Below the pieces are notes generated by a model. That model saw only the letters and a list, made by a program, of their open reading frames with translations. It was not told where the DNA came from and made no database searches. Both the position numbers and the translations under genes were made by a program. A stretch of 64,000 bases of DNA, taken from positions 12,034,471 through 12,098,470 of the forward strand of contig OZ017767.1 of assembly GCA_963969345.1 (NCBI GenBank), in the 5' to 3' direction. The DNA is from Turbatrix aceti. Taxonomy: Eukaryota > Nematoda > Chromadorea > Rhabditida > Panagrolaimidae. This document shows, one piece after another, positions 23,810 to 35,800 of the stretch (position 1 is the stretch's first letter; the number at the start of each line of letters is the position of its first letter).

Positions 23810-25922
23810 GGCTTTTGATTCTTTTGATTTTCAGTGTGAATGATTTGATTGCCTTATTCGTTGTTGTTGCAATTCTGACGAGTTAGTCGTCGTTCGTAGC
23901 GCCTGGTCTGAGTTGAACAATGAATAAAGCCAATCGGGGGATGGATGTGATTATAAAAACCGAAGAAAAAAATAGGAAGGAAGAGGACGTGGAAATATGA
24001 ACTAAACAACGATTATACGGGCCGGGCTGATGATGTGCTACCAAATTTTTTTACAAAAAAAAATCGATGATTGCCCTAAAAATTGGCATATATTTTTCAA
24101 AAAATAAAAACAATGCGCGAGGGAAAGAAAAACAATGGGACTGATTGATGAGGTAAGATGAACAAGAAATAGGCGCGCGCACGCACACGCGTGAACACAT
24201 GTCATCACCAAGAAACATACATCTCGCGTTAAAAATAACACCACCATCATCCTAATATATTGCAGGCAGCCAAGAATAAAATAAACGGTGAAAAGATTAT
24301 TAGGCGTACACGAGCATAGGTGGTGGCTGGTATACATACGGGGATCGATTAGACACGGGGGCAACGCAACAACGCGAATGATGACGCTGACACCATCACT
24401 AAACAACGCGAGATGGCGCTTACCGCGGCCGTGGCTGGCGCCCGCCACTACATAGTACTCCTTCTTTTTTTTCCTATCCTACCAGTGATATTTTTGCAAT
24501 GTCCCCGTGTCGATCGCACGCGCCTGTGCCTGGATGACGCCACCGACACGATGATGGTGATGGCCGGAGTAATAACGGTGATAAAAGTCACGGAGACACA
24601 AAAAACGGCAAAACACACGATTTATTCGTATGCATGCCTGCTTGGAAACAAAACATAACGGATCCCCACAAAAAACAGTGAGACGATCGTAGATTGTTGG
24701 AGGAGGGGAGAATTGTTTGTCAATTATTCATTCTTCGAACGAGAGAAAAACACGGAGATGCAGCGCCCGGCCTAGGCCTGTACGAGTTAGGGTTCAAAGG
24801 TTTTTTCTTTTTAACTTAGAAAAAAATCTAATTCAGTCGCTAGCCGTGCCGGAACACAGCATAGGACGCTTGTTCGAGTTAGCAGAAGAGTTGAGTTGTT
24901 GGTGCAACTCTTCTGTGTTGTTGGGTTGCAACAACGCTTGTAACGCAGCACAACAGACGACCTTAGGGCTTGGCCTACTACTTGCAGGGCATTAAAAACG
25001 AGTGGGCTTAAAAAAGTAATCATGAACCTAGTCGCTCTAGTTTTTGACAATAAAAAAAACGAGAATTCAGTGCGTAGTTGTTGCCTGGGCCGGGCCGGCG
25101 CACCAAAAAAAATTTAAATAAAATTCTCAAACCAGGCAAGCGTGTCTCGAAAAGCAAGCTTGTATAACGCTCAAATCAAAACAACCACCTCAAAAAAACG
25201 CAAAAAAAAGAACATAAACATAAAGAAGCATAAAAATTTTTTTTAAATAAATTCAAAGACAAACGCGGGGTAAAAGCTCTCGCCGTGGTGTTGTCCTCCT
25301 ACCCTACGCGCTTCCTTTCGTTCGCTCCTGTCCCCTGCAACGATGCGTGCGAATGTGTGCAGCAAGCGAGAGAGTATCGATTGACGCGCGTTTTATTTTC
25401 CGTCAGTCAGCGAGAGAGCATCAAAATCCTCCTGACAGCAAAGAGAGGACGGAGAACTTTGCGTTGCTTTTCGTGCTGTGCAAAGTCGTCCCAATCCGTC
25501 CGACACGAGAAGTCTCTGTCATCAAGGGCGAGCGCGCACGCACGCAAAACGAGAGAGCGAAAGCGGAGAAGGCGAGTGGTGAGTATGAAAGCAAAGCGAT
25601 GGCGCAACTCTGGGCTAGCCTGTGGGCTGATGACTGACGGCTGTTAGCGCTACGGCTAGGGTTCGTCGTTCCACGCGCTGTGTGTATGTGTAGGATTGCT
25701 GTTTCCCTCCTTTCCGCTAGCTTGACGTTATTCCTCATCTTCTTTTCGCCTCTCTCGAGCCTGTCCGAAATCCATACTACTTTGCTTTTCCCCTCGCATT
25801 TCGAAAATTTTTTTTTATATTTTTTATGTTAGCGCACACAAAACAGAGCGTGTGCGTGCGTGTGGACACTCTTTTCCCCCTGCCATTGGCTAAAAACAAA
25901 ATTTTTTAGCTGACATCCAGAA
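23810..25922. other. Divergent intergenic region between PP2A B56 and CWC15 genes
   Basis: Both flanking genes point away, so their promoters should be here. A GC-richer stretch at about 25280-25700 with many CGAGAG/GCGAGC repeats precedes CWC15. A hairpin lies at about 24884-24914 (AGAAGAGTTG with its inverse), next to another at about 24917-24935. A CACGCACACGCGTG-like patch is near 24180. No exon is supported. Confidence 0.5.
25900..25909 (+). promoter_or_regulatory. Candidate trans-splice acceptor upstream of CWC15
   Basis: A T-run ending in TTTTTTAG at 25909 lies 13 bases before the ATG at 25923, with no nearby cis donor or exon to pair with. That placement is usual for spliced-leader addition in nematodes. 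Confidence 0.45.
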
Positions 25923-26888
25923 ATGACGACAGCCCATCGTCCGACGTTTGACACTGCCCGCGGTGGCACCGGTAGAGGTGAAAATGACCTCTCCAAGCTG
26001 TCCACTCAGTACTCGGCCCGGGATATGCCATCCCACCTCAAGCTCAAGTACCGTCAGCCAGGTCAAGCGCATCCCGATGAAATCCGTCAGAAGGTGAGTT
26101 CTTGAGCGCATTTTTATTCTAATTTTATGCCGGCCGTAGTCATGGTTTGCTCGTTATCTTGTCTGTCTGCCTAGGCTTTGATTACTTAGCCCCGCTCGTA
26201 TTATCTATGACCTTTCTTTCATTATCAGCCACTTTTTTCAGAACTACCGCTATGAACTCGAAGACGCGGAACGCGATGCGAAAGATCGTAAACGTCAGTC
26301 AGTGACCGAGGCTATCGAAGCGGCCGGTGGTGTGGACGCTCCGACGCATATCAAAAAGTCCAGGTTGGTTATTTTTGAGAGTTTTTATGAAGAAAAACAA
26401 CATTTGACTTTTTTTGGGTTTTGTATCCTACAAAACAATGTGATATTTTATGTCACGTTTTTACTCACTTGATTTTCAGATTTGATACACCCGTGACCTC
26501 AACAGCCAACCCCGATGCCGACGAACCGGTTGACAACGACTCGGATACCGACGACGATGACGATGACGACGATTCGGAGGACGACGCAGAGCTTCTAGCT
26601 GAACTCGAACGCATCAAGAGAGAACGTGCTGTAGAAAAGGCGAAAAAGGAGGAGGCCGAGCGCGAAGAAGCCGATCGTCTGCGCCAGGAGGCTCTCGTCC
26701 GTGGCAACCCGCTTCTCAACCTCCACAACGAGGAACCCGAATTCAAGGTGAAGAGGCGCTGGGATGACGACGTTGTTTTCAAAAATTGTGCCAAGGGTAT
26801 CAGTGAGCGTAAGAAGGCTGCGTCTTTCATCAACGATTCAATTCGCTCTGAATTTCATCGAAAATTCATGGACAAGTATATCAAGTGA
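25923..26888 (+). CDS. cwc15: Spliceosome-associated protein CWC15 (Cwf15/AD-002 family)
   Basis: Three exons, 25923-26093, 26242-26363 and 26480-26888, GT-AG, phases consistent, 233 residues. CWC15 belongs to the Prp19-associated part of the activated spliceosome in the nucleus and contacts the catalytic RNA core. The family landmarks are all present: the N-terminal [14 protein letters not shown] and LPSH-like [15 protein letters not shown], the conserved [13 protein letters not shown] block, a long acidic Asp/Glu run (about residues 110-128), a charged helix of alternating Lys/Glu/Arg, and the C-terminal signature [18 protein letters not shown] followed by [20 protein letters not shown]. 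Length matches the family. AATAAA is at 27007-27012. The SLC37-type gene follows on the same strand. Confidence 0.95.
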
Positions 26889-27463
26889 TTCCTGAAACCT
26901 GCATGGTTCAAATTTTCAAAACGGAAGGTTTTCAAAAAAAAATGTGTCGTTCCTCTGCCTCTCTTGACTTTTTTGTGTTTACGCTGTTTTTTGATTTTGC
27001 GATATAAATAAAGAATCATGAGGTTGAAAGTGAAGTGATTCACGTTTTCGGTTGACCTCCGGACGTCGCAGTCTACCTACCTCATGACGAGGCCTTTTGT
27101 CTACCGCGGCTGCAAATACCTTGGACGCGGTTGACTCACGTCCAAGCATGCTTAGTCGTGTGACTTGCACGCGTGCGGGCTCTTTGTATGCGTTTACCTT
27201 TTTTCCAAGGGACCAGGGGTTGAAAAAAATAAAAATAAACTGTCGAATCGAGCACAGATAACAAAAAGTGTTGTTTACCTGGAATAAGCACTTGCGACAC
27301 GGAGTAACATGCATAAGCGGCAATTTGTATAATCAACCCACTCTTTTGAATCAACAAGAAAACTGGTAGTTCACTGTAAGCGATTTTGCCTCGTTTCAGC
27401 CCAAACTATCCGTAACCCGATTACCGGCGACCACGTACAAGAACATTCCACGACGCCGCAGTC
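26889..27463 (+). other. Intercistronic region between CWC15 and SLC37-type genes
   Basis: Contains the CWC15 AATAAA at 27007-27012, a GC-richer stretch (about 27040-27190) with no supported exon, and a TCGTTTCAG acceptor ending at 27399 with no upstream cis exon. That acceptor lies about 390 bases after the poly(A) signal and 64 bases before the next ATG, which would suit trans-splicing of a downstream operon gene. Confidence 0.5.
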
Positions 27464-29854
27464 ATGGTTATCGATGCGGCTCACGTTCAGCGAGGCGTCG
27501 TATTCGCGGTTACGTTCTTTAGGTGAGCTTTTGAATGGAAATGAAACGTGTCACTGTAACAACAATCAAAATGTTACTTTTTGAACGGCAGTCACCATAT
27601 GTTTTTTGATGCAAAAATTTTTGTTAAATGGATCTTATTTTTATCGTAAATTTAATTTTTTAAATCGTTTACGTCGCTTTTAATGCTATTTTTAGCTACG
27701 CGCTGTACCACGCGACTCGTAAAAACCTGAGCGGAGTCAAGGCTTCGGTTCTACGCGATTGGGCCGGCAATGACACCTCTCATCCCCACGATCCGCTTTT
27801 CACCGACGAAGCCAAGGCTCAGAACTTCCTTGGCTCGCTCGATGGCATCTTCATGATCTGGTACTGCGTTGCTATGTTTTTCTGGGGTCCGCTGGGGGAT
27901 CGATGGAATGCCAAGCACGTATCCGTCCTCGGCATGGTTGCTTCTGCTTTTTCTGTGAGTTTCACAAATTTTGGATACTCTATGAAATTTTTGAATCCCT
28001 TTCAGCTCATTCTCTTCGGCTCGCTACCCTACTGGCTGTTTTTCTACTCCGGATTGTACTACGTCGCGTCGTACTCTCTGTTCGGCATCTTTCAAGCATG
28101 TGGCTTTCCCAACCTGGTCACAATCATGGCGCACTGGTTCCCAAAGTCCAACCGGGGAGCAGTCATGGGCGCTTGGTCGTCGTGCCAGTCGCTGGGAAAC
28201 ATTTTCGGTGCCATCTTGGTCTCATTCGTCCTTCCCTGGGGTTACCAGTGGACATTCGTCTTCAATGCGGGTATCATTCTGATTGGAGCGGGCATTCTGC
28301 ACTCATTGATCTCGCTCAAGCCTCTGGGAAGGTCGGGTTCGTCGTCGTCGACCCGGCGACTTGTTGATCCCGAAGATGAGACGTCTTCCAACGTCGATGC
28401 CGTCGCTGAGACCTCCGATGATGATCATCAGCACATTTCGTTTACCGAAGCGATTTTCTTGCCCAATGTTCTGGCGGTGAGTTTACTGTTTTGAAAAAGT
28501 TATCTAATGATGCTTTTTGACCAAACATGCATTTTACAAAAGTCAATTTTTGGCATAAAATATGTTTTCTTTCAGGTAAAACTTGTTTGTTGGCCTAAAA
28601 TAGTTGGCGTTATGTGTTTTTTTTTAAAAGCAGCCTTTTTTCACTAGCAAGAATTCGAGCGAGTTAGTTTCTTGTGACAAAAAGCATATTATCTGAAATG
28701 GCTTTGAAAATGGCTTTTTTTGTCATAATTTGAGTTTCTTCTCCAAGATAACGTTTTTCAGAAAATACATTTTTTAACTTAAAAATAATATGTGTTCTTC
28801 GTATATTTAAAAAAAAATTTCAGTACTGTCTGTGTATCGCATGTCTAAAATTCGTCAACTACGCATTCTTCTTTTGGCTTCCCTATTACCTGACCCACAA
28901 ATTCGGCTGGTCTGAGTCCGCCTCCAACCAACTCTCAACTTGGTACGACGTCGGTGGCATCATTGGCTCCGTCGTCGGCGGCGTGCTGTCCGATCGTCTC
29001 GGCTACCGTAGTCCCATAATCATGGTCATGCTCGTTGCTTCGCTGGTCTCGCTTTCCATCTACAGTACCCTGGGCCCCGATCGTCTACTCAACTCTCTCG
29101 TCATGCTCGTTCTCGGTGTGACCATCTCTGGTCCCTACAATCTGATCGCTGGCACCATTGCCATAGATCTCGGATCACAACCTGCACTCGCGGGCAACCC
29201 AAAGGTCATGTCGACGATCACGAGTCTTATTGACGGCACTGGATCTGCCGGATCTGCTATCGGGCAATTTTTCATCCCGGTCATTCAGAATGCCCTTGGC
29301 TGGACGTATGTTTTCTACGTTTTCATCGTCATGGTGAGTTCGGAGTTCAAATTGATGGAACTGTGGTTAAAATTTTTTTCAATGAATTTTCAGAATTTCC
29401 TGTCATGCCTGTGCCTCGCCAATCGCTTTTATCACGATTCTGCTATTGTTGTGAGTTTTTGCTTCAAATTTCAAAAAATTGAAAAAAGAGACGATTTTTT
29501 TTGGAACTTTGTGAAACAAATGTTCCGCATAGACTACGTGGGAAAATTCACCCTACAATCCGGACGCAAAATTAATTTTTTGATTGCTCTAAGATTTTTT
29601 ACAACCTCGTTGCAACAAATCTTATGCATGTGACATGCAAAATGTAACCTTATCAACTAAGCCCGAATTTGGATGTGTTTTGATCTTGATAGTGAATCAC
29701 GACAAGCATTTTATCTTTTTGTATGCATTTTTGTGAATTTATCGGTTTTCAGATACAAAATTATCGGCAGCGAGGAACCTTCGTCGTCCGGCAACACTCG
29801 CTGGAGAGCGAGCCTCTGTTGTCTCCCGGTCGTATTTCACCCCACATCGATTGA
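27464..29854 (+). CDS. SLC37-family sugar-phosphate/phosphate exchanger (MFS)
   Basis: Six exons: 27464-27522, 27696-27954, 28006-28476, 28824-29333, 29394-29450 and 29753-29854; GT-AG, phases consistent, 485 residues. ATG 27464 is chosen because an in-frame TAA lies upstream at 27413. Members exchange glucose-6-phosphate or glycerol-3-phosphate for phosphate, mostly in ER or endolysosomal membranes. Features: TM1 with YALYHATRKNLSGVK, the loop-2 MFS signature WGPLGDRWNAKHV, FQACGFPNLVTIMAHWFPKS, an acidic Ser/Asp-rich central loop (residues about 230-265), and a second-half GGVLSDRLGYRSP. TM12 runs into FLSCLCLANRFYHD, as in animal SLC37 proteins. The tail contains ESEPLL, fitting the acidic dileucine [DE]xxxL[LI] pattern for endolysosomal sorting. 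In vertebrates SLC37A1/A2 transport G6P; the substrate here is not settled. Confidence 0.93.
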
Positions 29855-32800
29855 TCCATCCATTCCCACGCCAACCTACCCCGACTGAAACCTTCGAACA
29901 CTTTTTTCTTTTTCTTAAACCATTCCAAAATACTTTTTCCTTGACATTCTCTTTTTTCTAAATCTCTTTTTTCCCTTTCCTGACTGGTAATTTTTTTCTA
30001 TATCTCTGCTGATACCATAGTCATTTATTATTTTTTGACACGCGTTTATACCTACTTACAGATCATCCAGAAAATATTTTATTCCTGATACATATTCAGA
30101 TATTTATTTATGCTGTTGACCACATCCTGTGATAATCCTTTTTTCATCGCTATTATATCTTTCGTTTTTAAAGATTTTGATAAATATGCTTACCTGTTGT
30201 AACCATTTTTTGTCATGAGATGTAGGCATTAAGGATTTTTGTGGTTTTATTAATTTGAAAATTAGGAATTGAAACCGTAAAAATTAGGAAAACCGATAGA
30301 TATAGTTTTTACTGCAATTCTGTTTAAAAAAGCGCACTTTGATCACTTATTCGAAGTGTTTTTAGTTTCTCTATTTTGATCACCAACCAAAAAAAACCGT
30401 ACGTTGTTATCAGTTGAACTCAAATGCGGGCAGAAGTACCTTTTCTTGAGTGTGATCTAACATTGCGACAGATTGCCTTTGGTTGATGTTTTTTTTGTTA
30501 TCGTATCCAATCTTGGTGCTGTGTGCTAAAAATGCCTATTGCAGCATGTAGATCTAGCAATATCTACATGCTTGTCAGCTAATATTTTGGATTTTTGTGA
30601 AACTAAAAATTGAAAAAGAAAAATATCATTTTTTATATTGTTTTTTAATTGTAGTATAAAAAAAGCGAATTTTTCCAATATAATTTTATTTTTTGATTTA
30701 ATTTATTTAAATTTGTTCAAAACAAAATTTCTATAACCCCAGACATGCCTTTTTTCGATTGATAACGATCATTGCGGCTGGTTTCTGATCGTCATGCTTT
30801 TTATTTGTGTTTTGCTCCCCTCATTCTTTGTCAGTCGTCCTCACAATCAGCAATAAGCCGTCGCCCTTTTTTCGTGTGCTACACGTGAGTACGTGAGTCT
30901 GGTCTACTTTTGGTGCAAGCCGCGATTTTGTCGTAGCCAACAATTGATGATTTCTGTTTGCCCAGAAAAAAATAACAGTACTGCTTTTTTTCAATTTTGA
31001 TTTTGTAAGGACCACCGGAAGAATCAAAATGCATAAAATATTTGTTAGCTATGTGAGAATACATAAATCGTACAACACTTTTCTATGTAGCTCTTTGTTT
31101 TTAACTGAAAATTTTTTTCAGCGATGATAACTACTACTTTCCTTATGTTAATCAAAGAACCGCCTAATCGGGCGTATTTTCTGTTGTTGTGCGATAGTTT
31201 CTACTTTATGCTTTAATCTAAATATTTAAATACCGTACGTGAGGAATAATACCACAGCAACAAACTGATAGCTAAAACATGAAAACAAATTGAATGATTG
31301 TTTTTGCATTTTTAAATTTATATATTCAAATCATATAAAGTGAAACCATTTTTTACGACAGCTGAATAATGGAAACAAATTTTACACATATTTGAAAGGC
31401 TTGGGGCAGGTTAGTCTATCTATTTTTTTCAAATGACAACAATTTATCAAATAATTTTTTTAAAGAAAAAAGTCTACAGAACACAAATTGTTCAACATTG
31501 TATGTGAGTTAGCATTTTTTTCGCAGTTATCAAAGGTATCATTCAGTTGGGGTAGTTATTAAAAATTGTTAAATTAGCACTGAAAAACAAATTATTTACA
31601 ACGGTTTGCATGTTTTAGCTCGGACGAACTGATTTGCTCAACTGATAAAAACCGAAATTTGGAATAGTGTTTGCAATCGCATTCAATCTAACTGAAAAAA
31701 TGATAATTTTTGTAGAACAAATTTTACAGAAAAAAAAAAGAAAAATTTTAGCATTTTTTGCAAAGAATTGTATTTTTTACTTAAAAATTTTTTTATTTTT
31801 GCAAAACATTTTAAGAAAGTTGTTTACCTACCCCCTGCCGTGCTTATTACTGTCGTCGTTTTTTGCAAAACTGACAACCACTTGCCTACCGTAACCCTCT
31901 CTGTCACACCTAAATGCCAAGAGTGCCGTATCGTAATTTCAGTTGTCACGCTACCTTCTTCGGCATTTGTCTGCTATATTTCGTGTCTGGCCAGATTTTC
32001 TGGGTTAGTCTTGGCCAAAGTGGTGGCATCCTGCTGCTTGATTAAAAAAATTTTAATTTGTCTTGGGCTTGGCGCCTAGGTGCCGGGCGCCACAGGGCTC
32101 GTGGTCTTGTTTATCGCTCCTTGGTCTCACATCAGCTTCCACTCCTACCGCCCACGGGTGACCAGAAATAATCGGAAGCTTTCTCTCTTTGGTTTTTTGT
32201 CTCTAATCAGGAGAGGGTTCAAGGTGCGGTTTTTTGACTTTGCCGCAGAGTAAAAAAAAGTAGGTTAGGTGGGTGTTTCGTGTTTCAACCGACGCCGATG
32301 AGAAGGGTGATGATAAGCAGGGGTGTTTTTTGTTTCAATACGGTTTCCGGTCACTGATATCATTGTTGTCATCAATGATGCGTGCGTAATCAACTTTGGT
32401 TTATCCGGTCACGAAAGTAAACAACTGTTTTTATGCGAAGTGTAAAAATTATTTGGTTTTGCATGTCAGAAATTTTTGTTAGTACATAAATAAAAAATAG
32501 TTCAAAAAAAAGAAAATGTTTTGTATCAGTGCCAGAATTCTTGAAAAAAAAGTATAATAACCAGGGTCTAAAACATGTCGGAATTTGTATTGCAAAAAAA
32601 ATGATCTAATTCCGATTGCTTTAACAAAATGTACGTCATCATTGCACAAGGTCAAGAACCCCACATCAACAATGCGTTATTGTTTCTGGATTTCCTTATC
32701 ACCACTGACTCACCCGGGATTGCCCTACCGTAAAACGTAATCATTTCCACGCATTTGGCAATTTAGATGGACAAACCTTGTGAGCGTAGTATAGCAATGA

Positions 32801-35800
32801 TCTGTCTGTCGTCATCACCGTTGCACTTCTTTGGCGTAAGTAATCACCTTTGCATGCCCCTGCATTAACGGTTGTCTGCGTGCACTATTCGCTCTTCGAT
32901 AAGCTCGACGTCTTTGTTGTTCTTGTGCAATTTTTACTGTCTGCAGCCCCTTTGGCTATGCTCCGCTGCTGTGCTGCATGAACAACAGAGGAGGAGTGAT
33001 CTGTTACCGTATGCGTTTGGGCCATATTATGCGACAAAAAACATAAATTTTACTCTGTTTTGTAATTTTCATTTTTGAATTATGGAAGCGTTCCTTTTTT
33101 TTAATTTATTAATAACAAACAGTGGTGCTGTATTTATAATTAGTAAGATTTGCCCTTAAAGCAAGACAAAGTTTTTTTTGAATTTTTGATTTCTGGCGTA
33201 CTTTTACGCTGAAAAGGCAAGGGATTCTGCTTAGTCGCTGTGTTCTGAACTACGCAAAAGAAAGAATATGCGCCACTTTTTATGGCGAGTTTTCCTAATC
33301 ATTTTTAAAAATACATATGAATATCAGAAAAAAAATTTTATAACAAATGTTACGATAGAAATTATTTTTTGTACAAAATTTGAGCCAATTTTTTTACTAT
33401 TTTTTTTGCAAAACTCTCATATGCTGTATGCAGAAAACACAAAACAAAAGAAATTATTACTCTTTTATTATTCGCAAATTTTTTTGCGTCAATAGTAACA
33501 GTATTCAGTTGGTTTTCATGATTTTTTTTCCCACGCCGATAAAATTTTGCTTTTCATTTTTTGTCACATAAAAAATCAAATCGCCGTCCGACTCCTTTTT
33601 TTTCAAATTTCGAACAAATAGCACGCGGCCCGGTGTTCTCACACGATCATCAACATCACTCCGACCACCAGGCGTTTCGTCTCTGTGCCGGTCGGTGAAT
33701 TAAGCATGAAACCCCTTTTTCTGTGGTCTTCCATTGTGCCCCACTCCCGATTACCACCCAGGCAGTCGCTTGCCGTGTCGCGGTGCAACAGCGGCGACGT
33801 TTCCCATCATTTTATTGCCAGTTTCCATTGCAAATTATAATGCGTGTGTCGTTGGGTTTCTCTTTTGCGCCGGCACCTCCCCCCTGGTCGACTCATGCGC
33901 AGGCACTCTCAGAGCCTCTCTTCATTAACATGCAACACGAGAATGAAGAATCTGTGCCAGGAGAGAAGCCGTCTTCTCGCGCCAAATATGAATTTGTTAA
34001 CGTATTCTGAGACCTTTTCATGCCTTTCATTGATTCCCCCTTTCCCCAATGGTGGTCGGTTGCCGGCAATCTGAACTTCTCCCCCCTCCTTTGCTTTTTG
34101 CCTCCAAGAGTGCACATGCATTCCTCGTCGCCCCGTCTGGCAGGGGTCGTTGCCGTCGCCATCTATGGCGGCACCAACTGACCGTGTTCTTTTCATTCTG
34201 AATTCTCAATATTTTTTCTTCTCTCTGATAAAGTCCTTCAGAATGCGTAATGCAACTTTTTATTTACCAAAAAAGTTTTGGTTTTGGCACCCCGAAATTT
34301 CTGTTCTTCATCGAATAAAGTCTATCGTTTATGTACGAAGTTACCGTAGGAAAATCATGTGACGCCGTGATGATAGGTAAGTCAGGTAAAAAATTGGGTG
34401 CGGCCGGCTTGCGATTCCGTGGAACAACCCGCTCTTTGTTTTGATATCAGCAAGCAGGCAGGCTTTGTGCGACGCTCTAATGGCTTTTTCGTGGCGCCGA
34501 AGACTGGCAAGACTGGAATTTGGTAAGCAGAAAGCAAAAAATCGCTCTTGATTTTTTGTTTTTGATTAAAAACAAAACGGATACTTGATTAAATGTCCGT
34601 TTTGGAAAAAATCATGCTCGCCACTTGCAAAGTTTTTAAATGGCAGAAATTAAATTATTTAGTGTGCTGCATGCGACTTTAAAACTTTATCATTGATTTT
34701 TTTGCAGTTGTTTTTGTGATAAAAAACATCAAAGTGAATATAAAATGGTATGCAATTCGTAGAAACGTTTTCATATTACTTGCAATTTCGGAAACATACG
34801 TACATAATATCAAAAATAGCTCATCGGATAGTTTGACCGTTTCTTGTAAGATTTTGTAGAGCAAAAATGTCCATTATAAAAAACGTATCAGGGATGGATT
34901 TCAAACTAAAGCTAACATTTGACTATGTTCGCAAACAATCAGGGAACAATTATTTATATTATGTGGATAGACAACATTTTGTCCTTCAATAATAAAAATG
35001 TAAACTTGGGTAATCTGATTTTTCTCTTTTCGAGTCACTCAATTGTTACACCTTTTCACAACCAAAGTCAATGAATGCTATTTACAATTTTTTTGACAAA
35101 ACACGATCAATTGCGAACGTTTGTGCTTTTTTTACCATAAGAATAATACATATATTTACGTGTGACACGCTCATTGATAACGGATGCGGTGGCATACTGC
35201 ACGCAGCATAAAGTTTTTTTTCAGTCCACATGGACTTTTTTTACCTAGCTTGAACAGTCCACTCTGATTACGTGATCACCGTTGAACTCTGTCATGTTTC
35301 GACCATAAAAACAATAAAAGTCGGTCATTACGTCTGCAGGGGTTTATTTACGGTCACACCTGACGACCTTATCACTGGCTGGCGACCTGCGTCGAATGAC
35401 GTCTGCTTTGTTAGTCTTTGACGTGATTTCCAATAAAATGACGCTATCACCAGGTATATTATCCACCCGCAACTTGAGGGGTTCATCATTTTGGTCTGTC
35501 TCTCTGGAAAAAATTCTGACCCTTGATTTTTTTGCTTCGTGTAGGTGACGGCTTGACAATGTTTTTCACCGGCAATGAACGGTATGTTTTTGTTCCCGCG
35601 TTTCACGCTGTTTTACGACGACTGAGGTGGTCTTTCTTTTTTGGCGCCGACTACCAGTTGGCAGTTGCACTCCAGAGGGGAGGAGACCCAACCGAACACA
35701 CCACGGTGCACCACACGCACACACAAATAAACATTTCGGTCTGCCAGTCGGCTTGGCACAATTGTCGGCATACGGTCTTTGTTAGCAGACAGCGCTTAGG

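Noticed and set aside
24413..24658. 81-codon plus-strand frame with a hydrophobic start (ALTAAVAGARHYIVLLLFF)
   Set aside because: It looks like a signal peptide but lies in the shared promoter region, lacks splice partners and has no mature domain.
31667..32079. Overlapping plus-strand frames in the KLF upstream block
   Set aside because: Low-complexity hydrophobic readings over T-rich DNA without motif or splice support.
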